Source: Rhizobium favelukesii
GTDB taxonomy: Bacteria; Pseudomonadota; Alphaproteobacteria; Rhizobiales; Rhizobiaceae
DNA length: 64,000 bases
NCBI RefSeq assembly: GCF_000577275.2
Contig: NZ_HG916854.1
Coordinates: forward strand, 124,001-188,000
Direction of reading: 5' to 3'
In this document: piece after piece, positions 44,589 through 53,372 of the stretch
Numbering within the stretch: the stretch's first letter is position 1
How the letters are laid out: every line of letters begins with the position of its first letter
Made by a program: the position numbers and the translations under genes
The notes under the pieces: model-generated
Told to the model about the DNA's origin: nothing
What the model saw: the letters and a program-made list of their open reading frames with translations, nothing else
The model's database searches: none

Positions 44589-45395
44589 ATGCCCCTTGCC
44601 AGCCTCGCCATGTACGTCAGCCCGCCACCGATCATGGAGGCGACGCGGCAGTTCTGGGTGGCGTTGGGCAAGCGCATTCGCGCCCATGGGCTCGACGCGC
44701 CGGAGGCGCTCGACGACGAAGTCCGCTACGACGAGGCGTGGCTTCGCCCTGACCTGCTGTTCGGCCAGGCATGCGGATACCCCTATGTCCAGCATCTTCG
44801 CGGCAAGGTTCAGTTGGTGGCGTCGCCCGTCTATGGACTGCCGGGCTGCGATGGACCGCTCAAATGCAGCTTCATTATCGTCAATGCGAAGTCGCCGGCA
44901 CAGTCGATTGAGGACATGAGGGGCACGCGCGCTGCGATCAATGAGCCCCGCAGCAATTCGGGCTACAACCTCTTTCGCGCTTTCGTGGCGCCTCATGCCA
45001 TCGATGGCCGGTTTTTCTCCTCGGTCTTGGAGACCGGCGGTCATCGGGCAAGCATCGATGCTGTCTTGAGCGGGGAGGCGGATGTCGCGGCGATCGACTG
45101 CGTGACCTTCGGCAACACCCTGCGCTTCGATCCCGACTGTGTCGCGGGCGTGCGCATCCTCGCGCAAACGGCGAAGGGGCCGGGCCTGCCCTTCATCACC
45201 GCCGCCGCGACGTCCGCAAACGACCTGGGGATCCTTCGCCGGGTGTTGGCGCAGACCATCGCCGATCCCGCGCTTGCCGAGATATGTGGCATACTTTCGC
45301 TGCGCGGCATCAGTCTGCTCGGCGATGCGGACTACGAAGTGCTGGCGCAGCTTGATCGGGGTGCTACGCGTTATGGCTATCCCGTTATCGCCTGA
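44589..45395 (+). CDS. PhnD/SsuA-like substrate-binding protein without signal peptide
   Basis: 268 residues resembling the phosphate/phosphonate-binding family PF12974: LRPDLLFGQACGYPYVQ, KCSFIIVNAKSPAQSIEDMRG, AAINEPRSNSGYNLFRAF and GGHRASIDAVLSGEADVAAIDCV. It lacks a signal peptide and starts directly with the first strand (MPLASLAMYVSPP), and no permease or ATPase adjoins. It may be a cytoplasmic ligand-binding protein rather than a transporter part. GGAG precedes the ATG. Confidence 0.8.
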   Translation: MPLASLAMYVSPPPIMEATRQFWVALGKRIRAHGLDAPEALDDEVRYDEAWLRPDLLFGQACGYPYVQHLRGKVQLVASPVYGLPGCDGPLKCSFIIVNAKSPAQSIEDMRGTRAAINEPRSNSGYNLFRAFVAPHAIDGRFFSSVLETGGHRASIDAVLSGEADVAAIDCVTFGNTLRFDPDCVAGVRILAQTAKGPGLPFITAAATSANDLGILRRVLAQTIADPALAEICGILSLRGISLLGDADYEVLAQLDRGATRYGYPVIA

Positions 45396-45484
45396 GGCGT
45401 GACAACCGGTTCGGCTGCGAGCGGGAAGTGGCATGCGACGCTGCGTCCATCCGCCCCGGCGAGGAAGCGACCGGGACGATAGTC

Positions 45485-45760
45485 TTAATCAACCGTCTTC
45501 TTGATAGCCAGTAACAGGTCTGGGGCACGCTGCACCTCATCGATGAGGGCCTTGTCCAAGCCACGGATGAACCCGGCGGGATCGGATTTGGCAGTCGCGA
45601 GCACTGTCTGATCATCGAGTGTGATGTAGGTGCGGTTGGAAGTCCCCATTTTTCGGACGAGCGTCGTCTTGCCAAGCCGGCGTGGTCCCACCATCAACAC
45701 CACCGGCGTGTCCGCAAGGGCTTCTTCTGCCCGATGCTCAACAAACCACTCAATGGTGGA
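45485..45760 (-). pseudogene. N-terminal fragment of an AAA/DUF4143-type ATPase
   Basis: The frame reads EWFVEHRAEEALADTPVV, then Walker A GPRRLGKTTLV, then ALIDEVQRAPDLLLAIKKTVD and stops. Relatives continue with RRPGRFLLTGSA for about 300 residues. Here, beyond the stop (probably a mutated Glu or Gln codon), only DYRPGRFL remains before the similarity ends. The upstream side also lacks a proper start. The gene is dead. Confidence 0.65.
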
Positions 45761-46044
45761 ATTTCACCGCGCGCCATTCAGGCGTAGGCGTCTATACCAA
45801 ATTTCCTCGGGAATCACAGCAGCACGTTGGCGCCGGGACCGCTGATCGCGCCCCAACTCAGGGTTTCGTCCTGGGCGCATTGCTCAGTTGTTTCGCTGTA
45901 GAAGCGTGGAAGGTCCTGATGGAAGACGTCGCCTTTCAGCGGCGTGTTTTTCAGGGAACGCCGGTCATTGGGGCTGTCGAGCGACACACCGCTGCGAGTT
46001 TGCGCATGGCTGGCCGGGCAGTTCTGGTTCCCTGACAAAGAGAG
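45761..46044. other. intergenic, no supported gene
   Basis: Nothing recognisable between the ATPase fragment and the hairpin after the cold shock gene. Confidence 0.4.
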
Positions 46045-46075
46045 TTAGCCCGTCCGAATTCACAGACCGGGCTAA
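46045..46075. terminator. hairpin downstream of the cold shock gene
   Basis: TTAGCCCG / CGGGCTAA stem with a 15-base loop, about 20 bases after the stop of the minus-strand cold shock gene. A T-run is weak on the minus strand, so this is a probable but not canonical terminator. Confidence 0.55.
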
Positions 46076-46093
46076 AACCATTCGGTCATTCGG

Positions 46094-46297
46094 TCAGATG
46101 ACGGAGACGTTTTCGGCCTTCGACTTCCCGGTCTTGCGATCCTGGCCCACTTCATAGCTGACCTTGTCGCCTTCGCGGAGCGAGGCGCCACGCTGCAAAG
46201 CAGAGAGATGAACGAAGACATCCGGTCCGCCATTGTCTGGCGTAATGAACCCGAATCCCTTGTCATTGTTGAAGAATTTAACCGTACCTTCCGGCAT
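46094..46297 (-). CDS. cspA: cold shock protein (CspA family)
   Basis: A 67-residue single cold-shock domain with both RNA-binding motifs: KGFGFI (RNP1) and DVFVHL (RNP2), starting [13 protein letters not shown]. It binds single-stranded RNA or DNA and acts as an RNA chaperone. Monocistronic, with a hairpin behind it. Confidence 0.95.
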   Translation of the reverse strand: MPEGTVKFFNNDKGFGFITPDNGGPDVFVHLSALQRGASLREGDKVSYEVGQDRKTGKSKAENVSVI

Positions 46298-46576
46298 GAA
46301 AGTTCCTTTTCATTGTCTTGGCCGTTTGAATTGCGAGGCGAACCTACAGCGCCAATGCATTTCGATCAACCGCAATGATTGCATGGGTGGAAGGTTGCAT
46401 TTGGTAGCGGACCTGCGATCTCGGAGGACCTTGTTGATGCAGGAGGTTTTCTATGAGGTGGCGTAGATGCTCCAATGCTACATCACCACGCTTTTCCACC
46501 CTACCTCCAGCGATCACTGGCAAATTAGACACAGTTGTGTAGCAAGAGCCGCCGTTCATACTTTGGAAAGTGAGAC

Positions 46577-46879
46577 ATGCCATTGCCCACTCCGATCGAC
46601 CTTGACTGCCAGGCCTGCGGCGCTTGCTGCTCGTTTTCGCCCACTTGGCCAAGATTTTCCACTGAGACAGAAGCTGATCTCGACTCCCTACCGCCGCGGT
46701 TCGTCTCGGAGGATCAGGGGGGAATGCGGTGTTACGGCGCGCGCTGCTCTGCCTTGGCCGGTTGCGTCGGTTCGAGCACATCATGCTTGGTTTACGAGCT
46801 TCGGCCTGATGTTTGTCGCGCCTGTGTCCCGGGAGACGGCGCCTGTCTGGAGGCCCGCTCATCTTTTGGGCTCGTCTAG
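46577..46879 (+). CDS. YkgJ-family cysteine-cluster protein
   Basis: A 100-residue protein with the motif CQACGACC near residues 11-18 and further cysteines (CYGARC, CLVYELRPDVCRAC), typical of the zinc- or iron-chelating YkgJ group (UPF0153). Metal binding is likely. The function is unknown. The C-terminus looks slightly short and ends soon after CRACVPGDGAC. Confidence 0.8.
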   Translation: MPLPTPIDLDCQACGACCSFSPTWPRFSTETEADLDSLPPRFVSEDQGGMRCYGARCSALAGCVGSSTSCLVYELRPDVCRACVPGDGACLEARSSFGLV

Positions 46880-47171
46880 CCGATGGCGCTTCTGTTTGAT
46901 CAGGCTCGGGCGGGTGCCGATGATAGCGGGCGTTCAGCCGTTTACGCCTATCGCGGGTAAATGATTATCGGCGAGTCGATGCTGCGGTTATTATCCTTTC
47001 AAGGCGTTCGACCGGGCCATGCTTATTTAAGAGCAATTATCTTGGCTTAGCTCCTTCCCTATTTAAATGAAGGCCCGCTTGCTTAAATAGCGACTGAACG
47101 CCAGGTAGAATAGGCAGCCAAAATTCAATGATAGGTGCCGCATCGCTTCGAGACTTCGCGCGTTACTGCGG

Positions 47172-48191
47172 TTAGCGATGGCCTGCGTCGCCAGACGTGC
47201 TTTCGCGCGGGACAAGGGCAAATCCCATGTTGATTTGCTCGTTGCTCTGCCTTGTAGATGCATCGAGCGCCAAGAGAACCTTTTCGGCCGCAAGCTTGCC
47301 GGTTTCATAGCGACGGGTGGCGATTGAGGAGAGGGAAGGAGCCGCACATGCCGAGAATTCGAGGTCGTGAAAGCCCATGATCGCGATGTCATCCGGCACG
47401 CGGATGCGACGTTTTCTGCACTCCTGCATAGCGCCGAGCGCCAAGTTGTCGTCAGTACAGAAGATCGCCTCGGGAAGATCGCCCCGGTCGTGCATCTCAC
47501 CAAAGAGCTCGGATCCGAGCGCCACCGAACTGTGGCGAGGTCTATGGGCAATCATTCCCATGCTTCTCAATCCCACCTCCTGCATCGCCGTATGATAGCC
47601 GTCGAACCGCGACTGGGCACGGTGGTCGAGATTGCCGGTCAGGAAGGTAATCCGCTGAAACCCGCGGTCAATGAGATGGCGGGTTGCAGCATGGCCGGCG
47701 CGCTCCTGTGACATGCCAATGTTGAGGTTGATGGGATCGTCGGACAACTCGAACGTCTGGACAACCGGAAGGTTCGCCTTCATCAGAAGCTGACGCGACA
47801 GAGGGGTGTGGTGAATACCGGCAATGATGATGGCTTCCACCCGCTGGCCGAGCAATGCCTTGATCGCATTCTCCTCCTCGACTTCCGAATATCGGCTGTT
47901 CACGACTATGACCTGGAAGCCTGCGGCAATCAGAACGTCATGCAGGGCAAACAGATATTCGGCAAAGATGACGTTATAAAGCGTCGGCACAATCACGCCA
48001 ATTGTATGGGTGCGGGAGGACGCCAACCTGCTTGCCGCAACATTCGGCACATAGCCCAGGTTTTCAATGGCGCTGTTGACGCGCAGCCGCAATGCTTCCG
48101 AGACAGATCCCGGCTTGCGCAATACCCGCGAAACTGTAATCGGGCTGACGCCAGCAAGGCTGGCAACGTCGTCGAGAGTTATTCGGCGCAT
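47172..48191 (-). CDS. LacI-family transcriptional regulator
   Basis: 339 residues. The N-terminal DNA-binding helix is clear (ITLDDVASLAGVSPITVSRVLRKPGSVSEALRLRV), then the hinge YVPNVAASRLASSRTHTIGVIVP and a sugar-binding-fold effector domain with FCTDDNLALGA and DDIAIMGFHD. It is divergent from a CUT2 operon and probably represses it and itself through the twin operators between them. Confidence 0.92.
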   Translation of the reverse strand: MRRITLDDVASLAGVSPITVSRVLRKPGSVSEALRLRVNSAIENLGYVPNVAASRLASSRTHTIGVIVPTLYNVIFAEYLFALHDVLIAAGFQVIVVNSRYSEVEEENAIKALLGQRVEAIIIAGIHHTPLSRQLLMKANLPVVQTFELSDDPINLNIGMSQERAGHAATRHLIDRGFQRITFLTGNLDHRAQSRFDGYHTAMQEVGLRSMGMIAHRPRHSSVALGSELFGEMHDRGDLPEAIFCTDDNLALGAMQECRKRRIRVPDDIAIMGFHDLEFSACAAPSLSSIATRRYETGKLAAEKVLLALDASTRQSNEQINMGFALVPRESTSGDAGHR

Positions 48192-48249
48192 CGAAGATTA
48201 TCCAAACACGAGATCAAGCAAAACAGATAATCAATAGATATTCCACAAT

Positions 48250-48285
48250 TGACAGCGCTATTAAATAAAATTGACAGCGCTATCA
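48250..48285. promoter_or_regulatory. twin LacI-type operators
   Basis: TGACAGCGCTATTA (48250-48263) and TGACAGCGCTATCA (48272-48285) are near-palindromes with the central CG typical of LacI-family sites. They start 22 bases apart, two helical turns, in the gap between lacI and the transporter operon. Each begins with TTGACA, so a -35 element may be buried in the operator. Confidence 0.65.
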
Positions 48286-48400
48286 TCTGTGTTAATTTTT
48301 TGTCCTGTTCCGCAAAGGATGGGATGGAGCCCTTTCGGACCAAGCATACCAATTAGAAAATTGGAGGGGCGGCTTGGTCTGCCCGAGGAGGAGAACATCC

Positions 48401-49540
48401 ATGCTTAGAGACGTGACATCGAAATCTGCGCGCATTGCGGCAGTTTCCGCATCCGTGCTTGCGCTGCTTTGCAGTGCCGCATATGCCGAACCGAAAGTCG
48501 TATCCGGGCCAGCAGCAGATCCAGGCTGCATGACGCCGTGGGCTTCCGATACGCAGTTTCTACAATATCCGAAGAAGGAAGGCCCGTATCGCATCGCGCT
48601 GGCCAATGGCTATATCGCCAATACCTGGCGCATCCAGATGGTAAAGACCGCAAAGGCCTATGCGGCACAACCGGAAGTGAAGGCGAAGCTGAAGGAATTT
48701 AAGGTCGTCTCCACGGGCGAGGACGTGCCAGCGCAGATTTCGGCGATCAACAACTTCATCGATGCCGGCTATGATGCGATCGTCGTCAATGCCCAGAACC
48801 CCACGGCCTTCGGTCCTGTGATCAAACGCGCCAAGGAAGCCGGCGTCGTGCTCGTCGCGTTCGATAACACGCTGGACACGAAGGATGCGATCAACGTCAA
48901 CGTCGACCAGAAGGGCCTCGGCGTCACCTGGGCCGAGTGGCTTGTCAAGCATCTGCCGAATGGTGGCAAAATTCTCGAAGTGAGAGGCGTTGCCGGCACA
49001 TCTGTCGATACCGACCGTCACAATGGAATCACTGAAACGTTGGCTGCCTCGGGCAAGAAGTTCGACGTGACGGAAGTCGTCGGCAAATGGGACGATAGCG
49101 TTGCCCAGAAGGCGACGGCAGATGCCATCGCGACAAACGGCCCGTTTGACGGCATCACCGCACAAGGCGGCGACACGGGCGTCGTCCAGGCGATGATGGA
49201 CGCAAAGCATCCCTTCGTGCCTTTCGGCGGCGAGACGGAAAATGGCTTCCGCAAGCTCTGCGCCGCTCACGCTGGAGACGGTCTGATGTGCTCGTCCGCA
49301 GGAACCGGTCCAGCACAGGTCGCGGTCGCCATCAAGACGGCGATCGCCGCGCTCGAGGGGCAGGTAATTCCGCAGGCCGTCAAGCTACCGACGGCATTGG
49401 TGTCGCACCCCGACTTCAAGAAAGACCAGGACTACTACCCTGATCAGTCCGACAATTTCTTCGTCGGCAACTCCTTCCCCACCTGCGGCATCAATTTCAC
49501 GGCCCAGGAAATCATGGGGCAAACCAAGGAAAACCAATAG
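48401..49540 (+). CDS. CUT2 ABC periplasmic sugar/polyol-binding protein
   Basis: 379 residues from ATG 48401 (GAGGAGGAG upstream). The signal peptide ends near YAE-PK. Core motifs are YRIALANGYIANTWRIQMVKTAKAY, AQISAINNFIDAGYDAIVVNAQNP, GVVLVAFDNTLD and AQGGDTGVVQAMMDA. The C-terminal part has cysteine pairs (KLCAAHAGDGLMC) that may form a disulfide. It heads the LacI-controlled operon. Given the dihydroxyacetone-kinase genes nearby, a polyol or small sugar is likely. Confidence 0.9.
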   Translation: MLRDVTSKSARIAAVSASVLALLCSAAYAEPKVVSGPAADPGCMTPWASDTQFLQYPKKEGPYRIALANGYIANTWRIQMVKTAKAYAAQPEVKAKLKEFKVVSTGEDVPAQISAINNFIDAGYDAIVVNAQNPTAFGPVIKRAKEAGVVLVAFDNTLDTKDAINVNVDQKGLGVTWAEWLVKHLPNGGKILEVRGVAGTSVDTDRHNGITETLAASGKKFDVTEVVGKWDDSVAQKATADAIATNGPFDGITAQGGDTGVVQAMMDAKHPFVPFGGETENGFRKLCAAHAGDGLMCSSAGTGPAQVAVAIKTAIAALEGQVIPQAVKLPTALVSHPDFKKDQDYYPDQSDNFFVGNSFPTCGINFTAQEIMGQTKENQ

Positions 49541-49559
49541 TAGCCAAGGCTGGTAGGAT

Positions 49560-49587
49560 TGACTGCGGACGTGGGCGCCCGCAGTCA
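49560..49587 (+). promoter_or_regulatory. stem-loop after the binding-protein gene
   Basis: TGACTGCGG / CCGCAGTCA, a perfect 9-bp stem with a 10-base loop, in the 80-base gap before the ATPase gene. Without a T-run it probably modulates expression of downstream genes. Confidence 0.6.
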
Positions 49588-49620
49588 GAGGCTTAATGCA
49601 CCCGATGGGAGGTTGGGCGC

Positions 49621-51159
49621 GTGCTTTTGTCAGAACCGCTGTTGCGGATGGAAGGTATATCGAAGCGCTATGGCGGCGTCATCGCACTCAAGGAAGCCGA
49701 TATTGCCATTCGATCCGGCGCAATTCATGCCGTACTCGGCGAAAACGGCGCCGGCAAATCGACCCTGATCAAAATCATGGCCGGGGTCACCGCACCCGAT
49801 GAAGGTCGAATGCTCCTCGGCGGCAAGGACGTGGCCTTCTCATCGCCAGCGGCGGCAAATGCAGCGGGGATAGTATCGGTCTTCCAGGAACTGTCGCTGA
49901 TTCCCGACCTCTCCGTCGCCGACAATATCGTCATCAGCAATCCACCGCGCCGCTTCGGCATGATCGACAGGCGCGCCCAGAGGCAAATCGCCGAAGAAGC
50001 GCTCAATCGCGCGGGAGCCTCCGACATTCATCCATCATCGCTGGTCAAGGACCTCCCGCTCTCGCGTCGACAGATGGTCGAGATTGCAAAGGCGCTCGCC
50101 CGCAAGCCCCGGCTGATGATCCTGGACGAGGCGACATCTGCCCTGACAAGGTCTGATGTCGAGAAGGTCTTCAGTGTCCTGAAGAGGCTGCGCTCGGAGG
50201 GATTGGCGCTGGTCTACATCTCGCATCGCATGCATGAGATCGCCGAACTTGCCGACGATTGCACGGTATTCCGCAACGGCCGCAGCATAGAATCCTACCC
50301 AGCCGGTACAAAGACTGACCACCAGGTCGTTGAATTGATGATCGGGCGGGAATACAAAAGCGTGTTTCCTGCCAAGCCGGGCGTTGAAGCCAATAAAGCC
50401 CCGGTGCTGTCCTGCCATGACCTTTCCTGGGGCGGCCGTCTGGCTGACATCACCTTCGATGCCCGTCCCGGCGAAATCGTCGGCGTCGGCGGCTTGGACG
50501 GCCAGGGTCAGCGGGAACTCTTGCTCGCCCTCTTTGGCGTGCTTCGCGACATCAAGGGCGATGTGCAGATCAACGGCCGCGGCGTGCGTTTGAGCAGTCC
50601 CAAAGAGGCGAAATCCACCGCGAACTCCATTGCGCTTATTCCGGAGGATCGAAAGACAGAAGGGTTGATGCTGTCGATGACGGTTCGTGAGAACCTGTCG
50701 ATCGCCGCACTCGGCAGCGTTTCGCGCAACGGCATCATCGATCGAGGGGCAGAGGCGGCCCGCATCGACGAACTCCTGAAGCTCCTCGCCATCAAGGCGG
50801 CAACCATCGACATGCCGGTCAGCAGCCTGTCGGGCGGAAACCAGCAGAAGGTGGTGATTGCAAAATGGCTGATGAACCGACCGAGGATCGTCCTGCTGAA
50901 CGACCCGACACGCGGCATCGATGTCGGCACCAAGCAGGAAATCTATCAACTGCTGAGAAAGCTCGCCGACGGCGGCGCCGCGATCATCTTCTATTCGACG
51001 GACTACGACGAGCTGATCGGCTGCTGCGATCGCGTCCTTGTCATGTACGACGGTACCGTTGTTCGCACGCTTGAAGGTGACGACATTAACGAACGCGAGC
51101 TGATCGGGAGTGCATTGAACATCGCCGCCCGTCCTGCGGAACGGAGGGCAACACCGTGA
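49621..51159 (+). CDS. CUT2 ABC transporter ATPase (RbsA-like)
   Basis: A tandem ATPase of 512 residues starting at GTG 49621 (GGGAGG upstream). Domain 1: GENGAGKST, LPLSRRQMVEIAKAL, ILDEATSAL. Domain 2: GGLDGQGQRE (weak Walker A, normal for this family), LSGGNQQKVVIAKWL and LLNDPTRGIDVGT, where N replaces the usual D/E of Walker B. The stop overlaps the GTG start of the first permease (GTGA). Confidence 0.92.
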   Translation: MLLSEPLLRMEGISKRYGGVIALKEADIAIRSGAIHAVLGENGAGKSTLIKIMAGVTAPDEGRMLLGGKDVAFSSPAAANAAGIVSVFQELSLIPDLSVADNIVISNPPRRFGMIDRRAQRQIAEEALNRAGASDIHPSSLVKDLPLSRRQMVEIAKALARKPRLMILDEATSALTRSDVEKVFSVLKRLRSEGLALVYISHRMHEIAELADDCTVFRNGRSIESYPAGTKTDHQVVELMIGREYKSVFPAKPGVEANKAPVLSCHDLSWGGRLADITFDARPGEIVGVGGLDGQGQRELLLALFGVLRDIKGDVQINGRGVRLSSPKEAKSTANSIALIPEDRKTEGLMLSMTVRENLSIAALGSVSRNGIIDRGAEAARIDELLKLLAIKAATIDMPVSSLSGGNQQKVVIAKWLMNRPRIVLLNDPTRGIDVGTKQEIYQLLRKLADGGAAIIFYSTDYDELIGCCDRVLVMYDGTVVRTLEGDDINERELIGSALNIAARPAERRATP

Positions 51160-52151
51160 CAATAGGCACGTCCGGCAAATGGCGCTTCTGGTACGAACTC
51201 AACAAGGGAACGCTGCTTGCCGCCGCCCTCTTTGTCGTGATGTTCGTGATCTATGTCTCCAACCATCCGGCGGGCTTCACGCCGAATGTCGTGCAGACTG
51301 CGTCCAACAAGGCGATTTTGCTCGCCTTTGTCGCGATGGCGCAATGTCTTGTCGTCATCACCGCCGGCATCGACCTTTCGGCAGGCATGGTTCTGGTACT
51401 ATGCAATTGCCTTGCATCGTGGGTGGTGGTCGGCACACCGCTGCAGACCGGCTTTGGGATCGTGGCCGTACTTGTCGCAGGGCTTGCATGCGGCACATTG
51501 AACGGCCTCATCATCATCTTCGGCAGGCTGCAGCCGATCGTGACGACTATCGCCACAAGTGCAATTTTCTTCGGGCTGGCGTTGCTCCTGCGGCCAACGC
51601 CGGGGGGCTCTGTCAACGAAGCCCTTGCAGACGTGTTTACCTCGAAGCTCTTCGGGATATTCCCCACCAGCCTGGTGGTGCTTGTAGCCACGATCCTCCT
51701 GGTCTGGGTCCCCTTCAGCAGATCGGTCTACGGCCGCGCGGCCTATGCGGCTGGTTCCGCGGAGAATGCGGCCTATATGTCCGGCATGCCGCTGAAGCGG
51801 GCGAAACTGGCCGCCTATGCACTTGCCGGGCTCTTGTCGGCCATGGGCGGGCTCTACCTGACGTTCTATTCCTATACTGGCGAAGCGGCCTTCGCTAGCG
51901 GCAACGCCTACACCCTTTACTCGATTGCTGCGGTCGTTCTCGGGGGCGTCTCGCTGGCGGGCGGGAAGGGTAGCGCTGTCGGAGCCGTGTTCGGAGCACT
52001 TGCCTTCCGCACCATCGGCGATCTCCTTTTCGTCTTCGATCTCGATCCTCTCTGGCAGCCGCTGTTCCAGGGCATCGTGCTAATGTTGGCGATCGGTGTC
52101 GGCTCGATCGGGCTGGCGCGGGTACGCAACCGACTGGAATGGTTCCAATGA
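51156..52151 (+). CDS. CUT2 ABC transporter permease (RbsC-like), first
   Basis: 331 residues starting at GTG 51156, overlapping the ATPase stop. CUT2 core motif is ITAGIDLSAGMVLVLCN near residue 66, with NGLIIIFGRLQPIVTTIATSA and about nine helices. Pairs with the permease encoded next. Confidence 0.9.
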   Translation: MTIGTSGKWRFWYELNKGTLLAAALFVVMFVIYVSNHPAGFTPNVVQTASNKAILLAFVAMAQCLVVITAGIDLSAGMVLVLCNCLASWVVVGTPLQTGFGIVAVLVAGLACGTLNGLIIIFGRLQPIVTTIATSAIFFGLALLLRPTPGGSVNEALADVFTSKLFGIFPTSLVVLVATILLVWVPFSRSVYGRAAYAAGSAENAAYMSGMPLKRAKLAAYALAGLLSAMGGLYLTFYSYTGEAAFASGNAYTLYSIAAVVLGGVSLAGGKGSAVGAVFGALAFRTIGDLLFVFDLDPLWQPLFQGIVLMLAIGVGSIGLARVRNRLEWFQ

Positions 52152-53131
52152 GCGAGGATGCGTCCGGCATGCGGCAATCAATCGTTCCCCTCCGGCTGCG
52201 CGGGCGAGATCCCGCCGTGGCGATCGCCTTCGCCTGCATCCTCCTTCTGCTGCTTGGTGGATCGATCTATTCCTCCAACTTCCTGTCGCCCGATTACCTG
52301 TTGCAACAGTTGAAGGTCGCCTCGTTCCTCGGCGTCATTGCGACGGGCATGATGATGGTCATCTTGCTTGGACAGATCGATCTTTCGGTTCCATGGACAG
52401 TGACCGCCGGCGCGATGATGGCATGCGCCGCGACAGCCTATGGAACCAGCGGCTCGTTCCTTGCCATTCCCTTCGGAATTGCTTGCGGCGCAGCGATCGG
52501 TTTCGTCAACGGGCTTGCCGTGGCGTACCTGCGCATTCCCTCGATGATCATCACGCTTGCGACGAATGCCGTCGTGCAAGGGTTGATGGTCGTCTACACC
52601 GGCGGCTTCTCACCGCAGGATTCGGCTACCCCGGCGATGCGCTTCCTTGCGACCGGCCATACGATCCCGTCCGTCCCGAACGGCGTCCTTGTCTGGCTTG
52701 CCGTCGGCATCCTCGCCGTCTTCCTGCTGACCAGAACCACGTTCGGCCGCTCGCTTTACGCGATCGGAAACCGGGAACGGGCCGCCTATATGTCGGGCAT
52801 CGACACCCGGCGCATTGCCTTGCTCGCCTTCGTGATTTCGGGGTCGCTCAGCGCGCTTGGCGGCGTGTTGCTTGCCGGTTACGCGTCCAAGGCATCGCAG
52901 TCGATGGGGGACGCCTATCTGCTGCCGTCGATCGCAGCCGTAGTCCTCGGCGGAACCCATGTTCTCGGCGGCAAGGGGTCCTACCTTGGAACGGTCGCGG
53001 GCGTCATCCTGATCACGCTGCTGCAGTCAATCCTCTCAGTAATGCAGATTGAAGAGGCCGGCCGACAGCTGATCTACGGAGTGGTCATCATCGGCATGCT
53101 ACTGCTCTACGGCCGGCAGAAGCCGAACTGA
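52148..53131 (+). CDS. CUT2 ABC transporter permease (RbsC-like), second
   Basis: 327 residues from ATG 52148 (ATGA overlap with the first permease stop). Motifs are ILLGQIDLSVPWTVTAGAMMA, NGLAVAYLRIPSMIITLATNA and SKASQSMGDAYLLPSIAAVVLGG. It ends the LacI-controlled operon. A convergent minus-strand gene follows after 241 bases of apparently non-coding or decayed sequence. Confidence 0.9.
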   Translation: MSEDASGMRQSIVPLRLRGRDPAVAIAFACILLLLLGGSIYSSNFLSPDYLLQQLKVASFLGVIATGMMMVILLGQIDLSVPWTVTAGAMMACAATAYGTSGSFLAIPFGIACGAAIGFVNGLAVAYLRIPSMIITLATNAVVQGLMVVYTGGFSPQDSATPAMRFLATGHTIPSVPNGVLVWLAVGILAVFLLTRTTFGRSLYAIGNRERAAYMSGIDTRRIALLAFVISGSLSALGGVLLAGYASKASQSMGDAYLLPSIAAVVLGGTHVLGGKGSYLGTVAGVILITLLQSILSVMQIEEAGRQLIYGVVIIGMLLLYGRQKPN

Positions 53132-53372
53132 AGGCTGCTCGTTCGGCTTTGTCTTCCAGCAGCGCGTGGACGATTTGGCTGGCGGGAAGCTGCCCTTCAA
53201 TCGTCAATGGCACCGCCCAATCAAACCCATGACGTCCCAGGGAGTGGTGGAAGAAACGGTGAGGCCGTGCTCCCCGGCAAGAGCCGGAGGAAGGATCTCG
53301 GCGTGCGACTGCAGGCAAGCTGATTTGCGGCCTCGGATTGCGCGCAGGCCGCTTCGGCGGTGGTGCCGGAAC
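53132..53372. other. intergenic between convergent operons, possibly decayed
   Basis: No intact gene. Short stretches look coding-like in several frames, such as a minus-strand PLTIEGQLPASQIVHALLEDKAE, but frames are broken. No clear terminator seen. Confidence 0.35.

Noticed and set aside
47059..47090. CTATTTAA / TTAAATAG inverted repeat as a terminator or operator
   Set aside because: AT-rich stem without a T-run and with a long loop, 80 bases beyond the LacI gene end; not strong enough to call.
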